This document shows positions 8,545 through 16,416 of a DNA stretch of 64,000 nt, piece by piece. The notes beneath the pieces were generated by a model. The model saw only the letters and a program-made list of their open reading frames with translations, had not been told where the DNA came from and did no database searches. Made by a program: the position numbers and the translations under genes. The stretch comes from Turneriella parva DSM 21527 (lineage in GTDB: Bacteria; Spirochaetota; Leptospiria; Turneriellales; Turneriellaceae). The stretch spans positions 1,054,001 through 1,118,000 of the forward strand of contig NC_018020.1 of the NCBI RefSeq assembly GCF_000266885.1, in the 5' to 3' direction. The number at the start of each line of letters is the position of its first letter. The stretch's first letter is position 1.

Positions 8545-9162
8545 CTATTGTTCGACGCAGTACAGCAGTGAGCCCGACGTACACACTGAGTTCGTCCAGT
8601 TGATTGCCTGCATGGTCGAATCGCCTGCATTGCCGACGGCTGCGAGCGATGAATCCGCTAATGTCCACCCAGTACAGTTGCCGCCTTGAAGCCAGTTGCT
8701 GGCAATTCCGGTCCATACCCCAGCACCGGCTCCGCCGATTACGGTCGTGAACGGAAAGTTAAAAATGCCACTGCTATTAGTCGTTGATACGATTGCACCG
8801 TTCAATAGGCTGTAGGTTGAATTCGGTTTTAAGACCCAATTAGAATTCTCTCCCGCGCCGCCACCGCAATTAGCAGACGTGCAAGCAATACGCTGCGACG
8901 GATGCGCGAGCAAAGCCTTCCATATGGTCTTGCTTGAAGGCCTGCTGGGGTCGTTCATACATTTCGTATCGGCGCCAGCGGGGCCGCCGAGGGCACCGGT
9001 GTAGGTATTGCTGCTCACAAATATTCGACAATTCGAGCCACAGCTTTCAACTTTTGTTGCGCCGGGGTTCTCAAGCTGCTCGAGCAGGCCAATATTGCTA
9101 CAACCTGAGGCGACAAGGCTCAAAAGAACAACTGTAGAGCTTGCCAGTGTCGAACGCAGCAT
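8545..9162 (-). CDS. DUF1554 lipoprotein, paralogue 2
   Basis: A 205-residue lipoprotein with signal peptide MLRSTLASSTVVLLSLVASGC (a good lipobox VASGC) followed by [13 protein letters not shown]. The DUF1554 landmarks CGSNCRIFVSS, GADTKCMND, IWKALLA, NSNWVLKPNSTY, VWTGIASNW, CTGWT and LLYCVEQ are all present. The frame opens 13 codons earlier, but the ATG at 9162 gives a clean signal peptide. It is the middle member of a three-gene tandem array. The copies have diverged outside the Cys/Trp landmarks, so the duplication is old. Confidence 0.85.
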   Translation of the reverse strand: MLRSTLASSTVVLLSLVASGCSNIGLLEQLENPGATKVESCGSNCRIFVSSNTYTGALGGPAGADTKCMNDPSRPSSKTIWKALLAHPSQRIACTSANCGGGAGENSNWVLKPNSTYSLLNGAIVSTTNSSGIFNFPFTTVIGGAGAGVWTGIASNWLQGGNCTGWTLADSSLAAVGNAGDSTMQAINWTNSVCTSGSLLYCVEQ

Positions 9163-9232
9163 CGGCGCACAATTACCGTGTTGAGACGCCCCGACAAGCA
9201 AGTGTTGCGTCGGCGAGGATATTACGGCCAGA

Positions 9233-9859
9233 CTATTGCTCTACGCAATACAGGTGATTACCGCTGCCGCAGCCCGGCTGTGAAGCGTTGATCGCCGTGT
9301 CAGAAAGGCTCGTCGAAGTGCCGGTTGTGCCCGCTGCAGCGGTACTGTCTGCCCAGCCGTTGCAGTTGGTGTTGATTTGCCAGTTGCTGTTGAGGCCTGT
9401 CCAGACGTTAAACAGCGTGCTGCTGATCGAATTCGAAATTCCGGAGGCGAAGATGCCGCTACCGTTTGTCACGCCGATCAACGTTCCATCGGGACGCCGA
9501 TAGGTGGTGTTGCCTTTCATCGCCCAGTCGATATTCTCGCCAGCGCCACCTACCGTGCAATTTGTGCTGGTGCACGCAAGGCGCGAGGGAGCACCCACGG
9601 CGAGCATCGCCTTCCATGGGCCCACACCTGGCCCCCGTGGATTATTAAAGTCTTGTTTGCACTTTTGGTCTGCGCCAGGGGCACCGCCGAGGTTCGCATT
9701 GAAGTTGGCCTGTGTGACGAAAATGCGGCAATCAGCACCGCATGATCTGTTCGCGCCGGCCGGGTCTTCGAGCTGGTCGAGCAAGCCAATATTGGCGCAA
9801 CCCGCCAGCAGAATTGCAGTAAAGGCCAGCGCGCAGCGACGAAGACACATATAAATCAT
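9233..9859 (-). CDS. DUF1554 lipoprotein, paralogue 1
   Basis: A 208-residue lipoprotein. MIYMCLRRCALAFTAILLAGC gives a standard lipobox (LLAGC); the start may be the ATG at 9859 or the one three codons later at 9850. The mature chain starts ANIGLLDQLEDPAG, matching its paralogues. The DUF1554 core has CGADCRIFVTQ, GADQKCKQD, WKAMLAV, NIDWAMKGNTTY, VWTGLNSNW, CNGWAD and a terminal LYCVEQ. It is first in the array; its promoter region is where the IS30 element at 9922-10975 sits, with the left IR 62 bases upstream of the start, so the insertion may alter expression of all three genes. Confidence 0.85.
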   Translation of the reverse strand: MIYMCLRRCALAFTAILLAGCANIGLLDQLEDPAGANRSCGADCRIFVTQANFNANLGGAPGADQKCKQDFNNPRGPGVGPWKAMLAVGAPSRLACTSTNCTVGGAGENIDWAMKGNTTYRRPDGTLIGVTNGSGIFASGISNSISSTLFNVWTGLNSNWQINTNCNGWADSTAAAGTTGTSTSLSDTAINASQPGCGSGNHLYCVEQ

Positions 9860-9921
9860 CTATCCAACCTCAATACGATCATTCGACGGCGCAGCCACTG
9901 CTTGTACGACACTCCGGGCAG

Positions 9922-9945
9922 ATTCCAAAACGAAGTGCGAAAGGG
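9922..9945 (+). repeat. Left inverted repeat of the IS30 element
   Basis: ATTCCAAAACGAAGTGCGA followed by AAGGG; it matches the right end (10951-10975) in reverse complement except for one base (A versus T) before the GGG. Confidence 0.85.
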
Positions 9946-10013
9946 ATAAAGTAATGTAAGGCCGCTCCCGGGTTTCGAGGTTGATTTGCGAAAAACGACC
10001 ACGGAGCCCCCGG

Positions 10014-10979
10014 ATGCGACCCTACGTTCAACTATCAAATGATGAAAGACTGCGTATAGAAGAAAGCCTTGCTGAGGGCCTCAAGGCCAGCCAAATCGCC
10101 AGAAATCTTAAGCGACACCCGAGCACTATTTTTCGAGAGATTCGGCGTAATTCAATGCCACGACATTACAGCGCGCGGTGCGCCAGAGACGAGGCGCGAA
10201 AGCGCCAGACTAATACCAACGCCGCGAAGGTTACACCAGAGCTTTGGTCAGAGATCGGAGCATCGCTCAAGTCGACGCTGTCACCAGAACAGATCGCAGG
10301 CCGCATGCGCCTAGAACGTTTCGACGGTGTCTGCATGCAGACGATTTACAATCATGTGCGCAAGAAATCCGGCACATCGAATTTTTATCGCCTGTGCCTG
10401 CGCCGCAAAGGCAAACCATACAAGCGCAAAGTGAGGATTGAGGCTGAAAACAAAGGGTTTTTTCGCATTCACGACCTGCCAGCCGAAGCTTTGACGCGAC
10501 GCAAACCCGGCTACTGGGAGGGCGATTTGGTCGAGGGTAAAATGGGCACCGGGCAGATTGCAACTTTCGTCGAAAGGCATTCGCGTTACTTGCTCGCGGC
10601 GAAACTGGAGCGCAAATTGGTGACACAGTTTAACGCTGCAGCGCGCGACCTATTCGCCGACATCGATAACGAACGGCTGCGGGGTATCATTTACGATCGG
10701 GGCACCGAGATGAGTGGCTACCGCGACCTGCAGCAAGTGCTGAACTGCGGCATCTACTTTTGTGACCCCGGCTCGCCATGGCAGAGAGGTACGAACGAAA
10801 ACACGAACGGCCTGCTGCGCGAGTCTTTTCCCAAAGGCACAGATTTTCGGCGCATCGACCAGGAACAGGTTGACGCAGCGCTTAAATTACTAAATAACCG
10901 ACCACGCAAGCGGCTGAATTACCGAACCCCGGCCGAGGTCTACTTTCGCAGCCCTATCGCACTTCGTTTTGGAATGTAA
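10014..10979 (+). CDS. IS30-family transposase
   Basis: A 321-residue DDE transposase. The N-terminus has a helix-turn-helix of the IS30 type (RLRIEESLAEGLKASQIA then HPSTIFREIRR, residues about 12-45). Catalytic residues follow the DD(33)E spacing: Asp171 in YWEGDLVEGK, Asp228 in IYDRGTEMSGY, and Glu262 in QRGTNENTNG. The frame is open 11 codons earlier, but MRPYVQLSNDERL at 10014 is the typical IS30 start. The reading frame is undamaged, so the element may be active. The final Met codon and the TAA extend past the recognisable inverted repeat. Confidence 0.93.
   Translation: MRPYVQLSNDERLRIEESLAEGLKASQIARNLKRHPSTIFREIRRNSMPRHYSARCARDEARKRQTNTNAAKVTPELWSEIGASLKSTLSPEQIAGRMRLERFDGVCMQTIYNHVRKKSGTSNFYRLCLRRKGKPYKRKVRIEAENKGFFRIHDLPAEALTRRKPGYWEGDLVEGKMGTGQIATFVERHSRYLLAAKLERKLVTQFNAAARDLFADIDNERLRGIIYDRGTEMSGYRDLQQVLNCGIYFCDPGSPWQRGTNENTNGLLRESFPKGTDFRRIDQEQVDAALKLLNNRPRKRLNYRTPAEVYFRSPIALRFGM
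10951..10975 (-). repeat. Right inverted repeat of the IS30 element
   Basis: GCCCTATCGCACTTCGTTTT then GGAAT. It is fully coding, forming the last residues of the transposase; the stop codon lies at 10977-10979, just outside. Confidence 0.85.
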
Positions 10980-11018
10980 GCCGGAGCAATAGTGCACACC
11001 CTGTATACTTCTTGACAA

Positions 11019-11039
11019 AGTGTTACAAAAGGTAACACT
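11019..11039. promoter_or_regulatory. Palindromic candidate operator before the hotdog thioesterase
   Basis: AGTGTTAC and GTAACACT form perfect 8-bp arms around a 5-base spacer (AAAAG), ending 5 bases before the ATG at 11045. A TTGACA lies just upstream at 11012-11017 and an AAGG ribosome-binding sequence falls inside the palindrome. The size and symmetry suit a TetR/FadR-type dimer site. The regulator is not identified. Confidence 0.5.
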
Positions 11040-11044
11040 GGCCC

Positions 11045-11455
11045 ATGAAGGTACTGAGAAGACAGAAGAATCTGAGTTTCGGTACCAGCCCCGACAACGA
11101 GCAAGGGCTGAAACTCGACCTGCGCTTCGACGAAGACACCAAAACAGCATACGGTGAAATTGTATTGCCCGTGCATTTTCAGGGCAACCAGCCTGAGTGC
11201 GTGCACCCAGGCATTATTGCGGTCATGCTCGACGAAGTTATGATGAAAATCAACCAGGCGCTGAATCTGAACGTCAATACCGGCGAAGTCACAATCCGTT
11301 ACCTGCAGCTTGCGAAAGTCAATGAGCCTCTCTACCTGCGTGGTTATTTTGTGAAGAAGAACAAGCGCGTCATTGAAAACCGCGCCGAACTCGAAGACGA
11401 CATCGGCAAGATCGTCGCTCGAGGCAAAGGCAAATACATAGAGCAGGATTTATAG
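11045..11455 (+). CDS. Hotdog-fold thioesterase (PaaI/4HBT-like)
   Basis: A 136-residue protein with the hotdog signature: [17 protein letters not shown] is the HGG...LDE-like helix carrying the probable catalytic Asp/Glu, followed by the strands [23 protein letters not shown] and [12 protein letters not shown]. It probably hydrolyses an acyl-CoA thioester. It starts 5 bases after a palindromic operator candidate and ends just before a strong terminator and tRNA-Leu. The substrate is not apparent. The IS30 element ends 69 bases upstream, so any promoter must lie in that short gap. Confidence 0.78.
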   Translation: MKVLRRQKNLSFGTSPDNEQGLKLDLRFDEDTKTAYGEIVLPVHFQGNQPECVHPGIIAVMLDEVMMKINQALNLNVNTGEVTIRYLQLAKVNEPLYLRGYFVKKNKRVIENRAELEDDIGKIVARGKGKYIEQDL

Positions 11456-11466
11456 TTTTCGGCGCA

Positions 11467-11510
11467 TTGCGAATAAATAAACCCGCGTTAGCGGGTTTTT
11501 TTATTCGCAA
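11467..11510 (+). terminator. Rho-independent terminator after the thioesterase gene
   Basis: AACCCGC-GTTA-GCGGGTT (11480-11497) continues into seven Ts (11496-11502). The flanks TGCGAATAAA and TTTATTCGCA pair further, giving a long stem. It is the only stem in this window with a classical T-tract. Confidence 0.85.
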
Positions 11511-11513
11511 GCC

Positions 11514-11596
11514 GCCGAAGTGGTGAAATGGTAGACACGCCGCACTCAAAATGCGGTGGGGGCAACCCCATGTCGGTTCAAGTCCGACCTTCGGTA
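11514..11596 (+). tRNA. tRNA-Leu (anticodon CAA)
   Basis: A cloverleaf of 83 nt: acceptor GCCGAAG (11514-11520) pairs with CTTCGGT (11589-11595) with one G-T, and the discriminator A is at 11596. The anticodon stem CCGCA/TGCGG encloses loop CTCAAAA, anticodon CAA. A long variable arm (GGGGGCAACCCC) marks a class II tRNA. The T stem-loop is GTCGG-TTCAAGT-CCGAC. CCA is not encoded. Confidence 0.95.
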
Positions 11597-11707
11597 CATT
11601 GGTAAACGTCAACAGAGCCGCTGCCGCAACAGGGCTCGGGCCCTCGGCGTGCCGGTTTATGTGAAATCTGATTTAGCGGCCCCATCGTATAGCTTTGACG
11701 GACAACT

Positions 11708-12364
11708 ATGGAAACTCAGGCATATCCCAAATGGCAGCTCGCGCTCGATTCGGCTGCGATTGCACTCTTCGCTCTTTTCGGGGCGCTGCTGATTTACTCG
11801 GGCATCACGAGCTTTGCGGTAACGTCACAAAATTCTGAATTTCTCGCCGCAAAAATTCTGCTGATGGTGCTTGCCGCCTGGCTCAGCGCCGATTTTGTTT
11901 CGGGCCTGGTTCACTTTCTCGCAGACAATTTCGGCAACCCTGACACGCCATTCTTCGGCAAAGTTTTCATTTATGCCTTTCGCGAGCACCATGTCGACCC
12001 GAAGGCGATCACGCGCCACTCTTTTATTGAAACCAATGGCGCCAATTGCCTCGTTTCGCTGCCGCCGATGATCTACATCTGGGTCGCGACATCGCCCACG
12101 CATGATTATTTGCTGCGTTTATATTTCGTGCTCTTTTTTCTGAGTATATTTCTGACAAACCAGATTCACAAATGGTCGCATATGGATTCACCGCCCAGGC
12201 TCGTCGGCGCGCTGCAAAGCGCGCACGTCATTCTGCCAGTGGCGCACCACGCGGTTCACCATGCGGCACCGCACGACAAATATTACTGCATCACGTGTGG
12301 CTGGCTGAATGCACCGCTCGAAAGGTTGCACTTTTTTCAGGCAATTCGAAAGCTGCTTAAGTAA
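11708..12364 (+). CDS. Plasmanylethanolamine desaturase-like protein (CarF/TMEM189 family)
   Basis: A 218-residue membrane protein of the lipid desaturase (LED, PF10520) family. The family includes CarF of Myxococcus and animal PEDS1/TMEM189, which introduce the vinyl-ether double bond that turns plasmanyl into plasmenyl lipids. The His-rich metal-binding motifs are visible: HFLADNFG, FREHHVDP, NQIHKWSHMD and VAHHAVHHAAPHDKYYC. Four or so membrane segments surround them, starting near residues 12-30. Start ATG at 11708. Its 3' end shares a palindrome with the convergent C45 gene. If correct, the organism can make plasmalogens by the aerobic route. Confidence 0.88.
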   Translation: METQAYPKWQLALDSAAIALFALFGALLIYSGITSFAVTSQNSEFLAAKILLMVLAAWLSADFVSGLVHFLADNFGNPDTPFFGKVFIYAFREHHVDPKAITRHSFIETNGANCLVSLPPMIYIWVATSPTHDYLLRLYFVLFFLSIFLTNQIHKWSHMDSPPRLVGALQSAHVILPVAHHAVHHAAPHDKYYCITCGWLNAPLERLHFFQAIRKLLK

Positions 12365-12391
12365 TCAGGCTTTGCTGATTACTTAAGCAGC
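12352..12391. terminator. 17-bp perfect palindrome between convergent genes
   Basis: Arms 12352-12368 and 12375-12391 are perfectly complementary around a 6-nt loop. Both stop codons (desaturase at 12362-12364, C45 hydrolase at 12383-12385) lie within the structure, so it encodes the last codons of one gene and ends both transcripts. Confidence 0.75.
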
Positions 12392-14122
12392 ATCTAACAT
12401 GCTCAGGCTCAGCACCATATCAGAATAGTTGCGCTTCGTAATCAGCTGGTTTGCGTCTTTCGCCGCTGCCTGCTTGAAGTGCGCAATGTTGTGGTGGCTG
12501 AGTACGAAGACTTCTTTTCGAAGACTTGCTGCCTCGCTGCCGCGACCCGATGCAGCTGCCGCGCGCGCCGCCCAGAGCAATGCCTGCGCCTTGCGGTAGG
12601 GTGAGGTTTCGCGCTGCGCCGCTTGCACCAGATGTCGGTATGCGACGTCGGCTTCACGCGCCTCAAGCGCGAGCGCGCCTTCGACAAATTTTAGCGAACT
12701 GTCTTCGCTTGCATAAGCCGAAGCCTGCGCAACATGTTCGCGCACTTGTTCGAGCGGGCCACATTGAAAATCAGTGAGAAACGCGCGTTGAAAATGGCGG
12801 TACGCAGCCAACGCTTCACCACTCGCATAGTGTGCGGTGACAGCGCTCAGCTTCTGTTTCGCCGGGTCTACCAGCTTCAATGCGTCACCTGACCAATTGA
12901 TCTCGTGGTTGTAATAAGGGCCCCAGCCTGTCGGTGCTTCACCCAGCGACAGCGATACGATACCTGACTGCAGTTTGAACACAACTGACTGCACCGACAT
13001 GACATAGCCGATGAGCGAGCCGAGCATGCGGGGCACTCCGGGTGCATCGACCTCGAAGTCGGCGCCGAGCAGATTCTGCATATCTGTCAGCGTGGCACCG
13101 CCGCGCTGTTCTGCTTCGGCAAAAAATTTCTCTAAGAGGCGCAGGCGATCGACGGTGTACGATGTCCAACCGTTGCTCGTGGCGATTTCGCCCGGCACCA
13201 TGTCGCTGTGCAGGTAATGGTTCGTCTGGCCATGCCGGCCGTTTTTCGCCCAGGTGACGCGCATCTTTTTGGCAGTCGTCTCGATAACGGCGGCATTCCT
13301 TTCTTTCGCGGATGTCACCATGATACCCCAGGTCGACGCTACTTTGTGGCGGCTCACAATGTTGATCGCATCTTCAATGGTGCGCGAGTTGCTGACAATT
13401 TCGTGCCCGAGATCGATGACACCGGTGGCGGTGAAATCGACGTCGCGGTGAAAACGCGTGTGAAAGGTGACAGTCAGCCCTTCGGCGTTAAAGGCCGTAA
13501 TACCGGGAACATCCGCACCACGCGCGCCGATATAACCGTAGGGTATGCCATGCTCGGGTGAACAATAAACGATCGTCGGCGATTTATCCCACACACCGAC
13601 ACCGGGAAAATCGAAGTTGCGCGCATGCATCAGTTCGCCGTCTGCCGACAGCGGGCCGAATGTGACTGCAGAAGTGCACGCGCCAAGTGCGTGCACCAGC
13701 GGTCGGCCCGAATACCCGGCATCGCCCTGCACCTGTCGAAGGGCGCCGACGCGGCCCAAAACGCCGATACTGTTCTGAAAGACATCCATCACCAGCATGT
13801 GCCGCACCATCTCGGGCGAGAGATTCGCAGCGCGGGCGATCGCATGCGCGCGCTCGGTAAATTGTGGCAGCCGGCCCTTCGACATCGAGTTCACGGCCCA
13901 GTGCATCAGCTGGCCCGCGACACGGCGCAGGGGCCCGTTACGCAGGCGGCGCGGCACTCCTGAGAGGAGCAGCGACTCTGCCATGCGTGGATAAAAATCG
14001 AGCAGCGGTTCGTAACCACCCTCGGCTGCCAGAATTTCACCATATTGCGCGCCCATCTGCGCCTGTGTGCCCTTCAGGCGGATTTCTAAAAGAGGGTTAA
14101 CAATCAGGCGTTCGGGCGTCAT
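12383..14122 (-). CDS. C45-family Ntn hydrolase / acyltransferase
   Basis: A 579-residue protein related to acyl-CoA:6-aminopenicillanate acyltransferase (PF03417; MEROPS C45). These enzymes self-cleave at an internal Cys that becomes the N-terminal nucleophile; here it is probably Cys149 in LGACTSAV. Downstream landmarks are LMHARNFDFPG, VPGITAFNAEGLTVTFHTRF, ASTWGIMVTSAKERNAAVIE and GRHGQTNHYL. The N-terminal RLKGTQAQMGAQYGEIL is also typical. The C-terminal ~130 residues are Ala-rich helical repeats (TPR-like), making it longer than the family norm. No signal peptide is evident. The substrate is unknown; amide hydrolysis or acyl transfer is expected. Confidence 0.82.
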   Translation of the reverse strand: MTPERLIVNPLLEIRLKGTQAQMGAQYGEILAAEGGYEPLLDFYPRMAESLLLSGVPRRLRNGPLRRVAGQLMHWAVNSMSKGRLPQFTERAHAIARAANLSPEMVRHMLVMDVFQNSIGVLGRVGALRQVQGDAGYSGRPLVHALGACTSAVTFGPLSADGELMHARNFDFPGVGVWDKSPTIVYCSPEHGIPYGYIGARGADVPGITAFNAEGLTVTFHTRFHRDVDFTATGVIDLGHEIVSNSRTIEDAINIVSRHKVASTWGIMVTSAKERNAAVIETTAKKMRVTWAKNGRHGQTNHYLHSDMVPGEIATSNGWTSYTVDRLRLLEKFFAEAEQRGGATLTDMQNLLGADFEVDAPGVPRMLGSLIGYVMSVQSVVFKLQSGIVSLSLGEAPTGWGPYYNHEINWSGDALKLVDPAKQKLSAVTAHYASGEALAAYRHFQRAFLTDFQCGPLEQVREHVAQASAYASEDSSLKFVEGALALEAREADVAYRHLVQAAQRETSPYRKAQALLWAARAAAASGRGSEAASLRKEVFVLSHHNIAHFKQAAAKDANQLITKRNYSDMVLSLSMLDAA

Positions 14123-14124
14123 GC

Positions 14125-14149
14125 GCGCACACAGGATGTTTGTGTGCGC
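14125..14149. terminator. 9-bp hairpin downstream of the porin-like gene
   Basis: GCGCACACA (14125-14133) pairs with TGTGTGCGC (14141-14149) around a 7-nt loop in the 36-base gap after the porin-like gene and before the C45 gene start (minus strand). No T-tract. Confidence 0.45.
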
Positions 14150-14158
14150 CGCGTCAAA

Positions 14159-15763
14159 TCAAAAAATCAGCGTGAGACTAATCAGGTGCGCATAGCGCCA
14201 GGCCTGGCCATCTGTGCCATCGAAGTTGAGCACTGGGTAAGCCGAGCCGGGCTTAAACACACCAAAGCCCCAAAAGAACTGCAGGTCGGCCATCGGGTTG
14301 AATGTCACCGCGAGATCACCCGCATGACCCACATCGCTGCTCGCCTCAGTCGCCGCCGGGTCAGAGATGCCGCCCGGCGCGACGCTTTTGCGGTAATAGC
14401 TGTATTTGAGCTGCACGGCGAGGTTACGAAGGGCAAAGTTCGGCTTCAGCGGACGAAAGTACGTGCCGAGCCTTACGACTTGCAGGTTGGCGAGTCGCGG
14501 CTTTAACGCAAGACCACCAGAGAAGCTGCCGAAGTTGTGAAACGCGGTATAAGAGCCGTCGGTATTCGACTGCGAAGCATTCGTCATGCGTGAGGCATCC
14601 GCATCGCCTGAGCCCGCTGCAACTTCAGCAGTCAGTTGTGAATCGTATTGCGTCAGAACGGGAAGATTATAGGTGAAATTCACGAGAGCGGCCATGGCAG
14701 AAATTGTCGCCGGCGCAGAGACACCGTTGAGCACGAGATTGTACGTACTGCCACCCTGGTAGATCATATCTGCACGATAGCGCAGGTTCGAATTCACGAT
14801 ATATCCCCTCAGACCCAAACCGCCATACCAGGGATGATACGCATACTTCGTGCGTGAGGCATCTTCGCTAATCATGTCGCGCGAATAGAGCGCGTATGCC
14901 GTCGCCTGCGCACCGAGGTACTCTGGCGTATAATATTCAGCGGCGAAAAATATGCGCCGGCCAGAATTTTGCACACCCGAATCGGGCAAAAGGTTCGGCG
15001 TATTCACGAATGGCCCCGGGTCACCGTTGCAACCTGTGACATTCAACGCGCAGGCTGCGGCGCCATATTCGGCCGAATAGGTGGCAAAGCCGCGCAGTTG
15101 CCCGAACGGAAACCTGCCCGTGTAGCCAAAACCGTCGGCAAAGTTGGCGAATAACAGGCCCTGCTCGATCATGTAGAAACTGCGGCCTGCAGTGAAAGTA
15201 TGCCGGTCATATTTTGCTTCGGCCGCGAGTATTTCGAAGCTGCCGGTGCCCTTCGTCTGCTGCCGAGCGCCGATGGGTTCGATATAGTGCTTCACAGTCA
15301 AGAGACCGCGCGCCGTGGCGCTGTATTTTTCGTTGTAGGCGTACTTAGCGAACGGGCGATAAAAGCCGGCGAAGAGTCCAGGGTTGATGACCGGGTCGAT
15401 ATAATACGTGTTCGTTGCCATAAGTCCACCGCGCAGATAGTGGTGGTTCTGTGGCTCGTCTGCGTCTGCGGGCGGTGGGGTCACAACCAGTGCCGGCGCA
15501 CTCTCATTCTTGGTGGATTCGACCTCTGGCTTAGTTTCAGGTTTTGCTTCAGATTTCACCTCGGGGTTTTCATCGGCTTCGTCGTCACTCTCAGAAGCCG
15601 GCGCAGAAACAGGTGGCGAAACTTTCTTTGGCGGGGCGGCTTCAGAACCCGCGGCAGGCTTGGCAACCGGGGGCTTCACGGCAGGCTTAGCTTGTGCAAT
15701 CAGTGGTGCAACCAAGACGGCACACAGCAGCGCGAGAGAAATAGAGTACAATCGAACTTTCAT
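14159..15763 (-). CDS. Porin-like outer-membrane beta-barrel with Pro/Glu/Lys-rich N-terminal linker
   Basis: About 534 residues from the ATG at 15763 (a second ATG at 15769 and a GTG at 15772 are in frame; AG-rich sequence is best spaced for 15763). A signal peptide (cleavage after LIAQA) is followed by ~75 residues of low complexity rich in Pro, Lys, Glu and Ala, probably periplasmic or peptidoglycan-spanning. A ~400-residue barrel then begins at HHYLRGGLMATNTYYID, with many alternating strands and a final HLISLTLIF. It resembles alginate-export-type porins only by general pattern. It overlaps the stop of the secreted protein upstream, so the two are likely coupled. Confidence 0.75.
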   Translation of the reverse strand: MKVRLYSISLALLCAVLVAPLIAQAKPAVKPPVAKPAAGSEAAPPKKVSPPVSAPASESDDEADENPEVKSEAKPETKPEVESTKNESAPALVVTPPPADADEPQNHHYLRGGLMATNTYYIDPVINPGLFAGFYRPFAKYAYNEKYSATARGLLTVKHYIEPIGARQQTKGTGSFEILAAEAKYDRHTFTAGRSFYMIEQGLLFANFADGFGYTGRFPFGQLRGFATYSAEYGAAACALNVTGCNGDPGPFVNTPNLLPDSGVQNSGRRIFFAAEYYTPEYLGAQATAYALYSRDMISEDASRTKYAYHPWYGGLGLRGYIVNSNLRYRADMIYQGGSTYNLVLNGVSAPATISAMAALVNFTYNLPVLTQYDSQLTAEVAAGSGDADASRMTNASQSNTDGSYTAFHNFGSFSGGLALKPRLANLQVVRLGTYFRPLKPNFALRNLAVQLKYSYYRKSVAPGGISDPAATEASSDVGHAGDLAVTFNPMADLQFFWGFGVFKPGSAYPVLNFDGTDGQAWRYAHLISLTLIF

Positions 15764-15768
15764 GGGCA

Positions 15769-16410
15769 TCACTTGTCTTCAGCCGGCGGCGCGGCCGGTT
15801 TAGGTTCGTCTGCTTTTTCTTCAGATTTTTTCTCGGGCTCAAGTGGCTTGGTCTTCTGTTCCATTTCGGGGTAAGTCTCGAAACCAAATTCTTTGTACGG
15901 ATTCTTTGGCAGCATCCAGGTTGATTGTTCTTGCGCACGCTGCATCGCGATATCCATAATTGTCACCAACTCTTCGCCGCTTAGGTTATCCCAACTATTC
16001 GAGCCTTTTTCGATCAGAGAAAGAATTTCAGCATTTTGGATTGCGTACCATTCTATACCGGTCAGCCGAAAGAGCAGGGTTTTTTCGAGGTTGTAAAGAT
16101 TCAGAACGGCTTTCGCGACCGCACCCTTGGTCACAGGTTTCAGATGAATATGCCCCACCGAGGTGGTATCGTATATTTTGAGCTCGGCCAGGCGCGCGCA
16201 GCGCTCTTCGTCGGTATTATACTTCTCAAGCTCATTGCGGTGAATCAGCACCATTTTGCAGAGGTCTGAGAAGGTGGCTTTTTTGGTGACGGTAATTGCA
16301 CGGAGCGCCGAAAGCTCTTCATCGAGAATGAGGTTTTCGCTGAGGGGCTGCGCAGCGGCGGCTAACGCCAGCATCACCGACGCTGTTGCGATTCTGAGTA
16401 AGTCTTTCAT
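15769..16410 (-). CDS. Secreted protein of unknown function, coupled to porin-like barrel
   Basis: A 213-residue exported protein: signal peptide MKDLLRIATASVMLALAAAAQ, a mostly helical body (LSENLILDEELSALRAITV, then KAVLNLYNLEKTLLFRLTGIEW), and a charged Pro/Glu/Lys-rich tail (EKKSEEKADEPKPAAPP) like the linker of the next protein. No family recognised. The stop overlaps the start region of the porin-like gene, and the propeller lipoprotein gene ends 6 bases upstream, so 21672-14159 may be one operon (fecR-like, propeller lipoprotein, this gene, porin). Confidence 0.7.
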   Translation of the reverse strand: MKDLLRIATASVMLALAAAAQPLSENLILDEELSALRAITVTKKATFSDLCKMVLIHRNELEKYNTDEERCARLAELKIYDTTSVGHIHLKPVTKGAVAKAVLNLYNLEKTLLFRLTGIEWYAIQNAEILSLIEKGSNSWDNLSGEELVTIMDIAMQRAQEQSTWMLPKNPYKEFGFETYPEMEQKTKPLEPEKKSEEKADEPKPAAPPAEDK

Positions 16411-16416
16411 ATTGTG

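Larger units (their letters stand above)
9922..10975 (+). mobile_element. IS30-family insertion sequence, apparently intact
   Basis: About 1,054 bp bounded by inverted repeats: left end 9922-9945 (starting ATTCCAAAACGAAGTGCGA) and right end 10951-10975, the reverse complement with few mismatches. One transposase fills the interior. The size and single-gene layout match the IS30 family. No convincing target-site duplication is seen in the flanking bases (CAG left, GTA right). It is inserted between the DUF1554 array and the thioesterase gene. Confidence 0.85.

Noticed and set aside
8467-8716. N-terminal extension of the third DUF1554 protein
   Set aside because: It overlaps the neighbouring gene in the same strand and would place the lipoprotein signal in the middle of the protein.
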